DNA of 64,000 nt from Bugula neritina (lineage: Eukaryota > Bryozoa > Gymnolaemata > Cheilostomatida > Bugulidae), in assembly GCA_964035545.1 (NCBI GenBank), contig OZ037768.1:10682741-10746740 (forward strand), read 5' to 3'. Position 1 is the first letter of the stretch. Each line of letters opens with the position of its first letter. The position numbers were made by a program, and so were the translations under genes. The notes beneath the pieces were generated by a model, which was not told the DNA's origin, searched no databases, and was given only the letters and a program-made list of their open reading frames with translations. Shown in pieces: positions 62,844-64,000 of the stretch.

Positions 62844-64000
62844 TTTCTAGCTAATGAAAAATCTACAAAATATATGAAATGCAATTAATGAGATGTTGTG
62901 ATTGTTACATAAGCATTTACTGTATATGATTTGTGAAGTTGGCAATAGGGTCATGGGTGCACTGCACACAACGTAGGTTACAAATGTGAAGAATCCCTAT
63001 TCAAAATTTTTAAATTATTTGCGAAATAAGAAACTACTGCATAACTTTTAGTTGCTATAATGAAAATCTTTGCACTAGTGATTTTGAAATAAAATAAATG
63101 TAAAATATTGATATCAAGAGTTTTATATCATTTAAAAAGGCATTCGTAATATTAAGCTTATGATGTTAATACTCAAACTTTAAATAAATAGATAAAATAC
63201 TCTAGAATTTGTAAGAACAAATATTGATCAATAAAATATTCTACAATATTTTATTGTAAAAGATAAATAAGAGAATTATGCTGCTGCATGTTATTCACTT
63301 ACAACAAAGTTAAATTAATAATCATATACAAGAACTTTTATTTTCTGCTTGTAGAAGCATTATGATCATTATAAGTGCCAAATATTGTTACATGAATGCA
63401 TAGGTAACAGTATATTAAGAAGAACCATTTATAATCATTATCATATAGACTAAATCCATATTCGGTAAATAAGTCTATAAAAAAATACTAAGACTAAGAG
63501 TAAGCCTAATAATAAAAAATAATATGGCAATGGCCAGACCTATGGCTATAGACTATAGGCATAGCTCTGGCCATCGCCATGTTATTTTTTATTATCAGTA
63601 TAACTCCATACATATAGCAATTTATATAGGCTGTAACAGGCTCTTACTTTGATAGCCATGATTATCATTATTATTGTGATAAGATAAAGATTGAATAACA
63701 TATAAATAAGTAATATAAAAACCCGTTGAGAAGTAGAATCATATCTTTGGCTTTTCATATAATTTTACTTTAGATTAATCTTCCTCACAGAGTTTTAATC
63801 TAGTTATACTTATAGTTATACTAATACTTCTAATTACGCTAATACTTATAGTTATAGTTATTGTTCCAAAGCTGCAAACTGCAAACTGCAAAGTTAAAGC
63901 GAAAATGCAAAGCTTGGAACAAAATAAACTTAAACTAGAAGTAAAAGTAAAAGTAAAACTTAGCCAGCAACTCAACATAGCCTTCAATAATTTTGTTGCC
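62844..64000. other. TRIP4 upstream region
   Basis: No second gene is recognised up to the window edge. It contains the presumed TRIP4 promoter, a long hairpin (63506-63598), and short TTATAG/ACTAAT simple sequence near 63800-63870. No core promoter motif is certain. Confidence 0.4.
63506..63598. repeat. Long near-perfect hairpin, 45-bp stem and 3-base loop
   Basis: The left arm 63506-63550 pairs with the right arm 63554-63598 with about five mismatches around the loop GAC. The core (ATGGC..TGGCCAGA) is GC-richer than the AT-rich base of the stem. Confidence 0.9.

Overview
This is a window of animal nuclear DNA, most likely from an invertebrate. It is AT-rich, has no operons, and its genes are split by spliceosomal introns. 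I rebuilt five protein-coding genes exon by exon. Each keeps its reading frame across every junction I list, and each matches a conserved metazoan family. I cannot name the phylum from sequence alone.

Layout. 1-6178 (minus): USP19-type deubiquitinase, its 3' end beyond the left edge. 6.2-11.5 kb: spacer with a TIR transposon relic, degenerate TAGTAT simple sequence containing a palindrome, and a 5'-truncated non-LTR retrotransposon. 11557-13779 (plus): Hakai/CBLL1 RING E3. 14484-15811 (minus): complete UBE2N/Ubc13 E2, convergent with Hakai. 15.8-22.6 kb: no gene seen, with long degenerate trinucleotide tracts. 23034-27457 (minus): ZNF608/609 (scribbler) family protein. 27.5-46.8 kb: no gene recognised, but holding two near-identical 635-bp inverted arms, each carrying a 470-bp TIR element. 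46794-62843 (minus): TRIP4/ASC-1, twelve exons found, last exon not located. Its introns hold a 198-bp pure GA tract, a 0.73-kb telomere-like minisatellite and small MITEs. 62.8-64 kb: TRIP4 upstream region with a 45-bp-stem hairpin.

Themes. The left third groups a deubiquitinase, an E3 and an E2. The right two thirds carry TRIP4 followed by ZNF609 on one strand, the order and orientation I recall for human 15q22.31, which suggests very old microsynteny. Two introns, in UBE2N and TRIP4, need GC donor sites to keep frame. I found no candidate for a wholly new multi-gene system. The most unusual items are the synteny, the inverted duplication, the intronic repeats, and the USP19 gene whose start codon sits alone at the end of exon 1.
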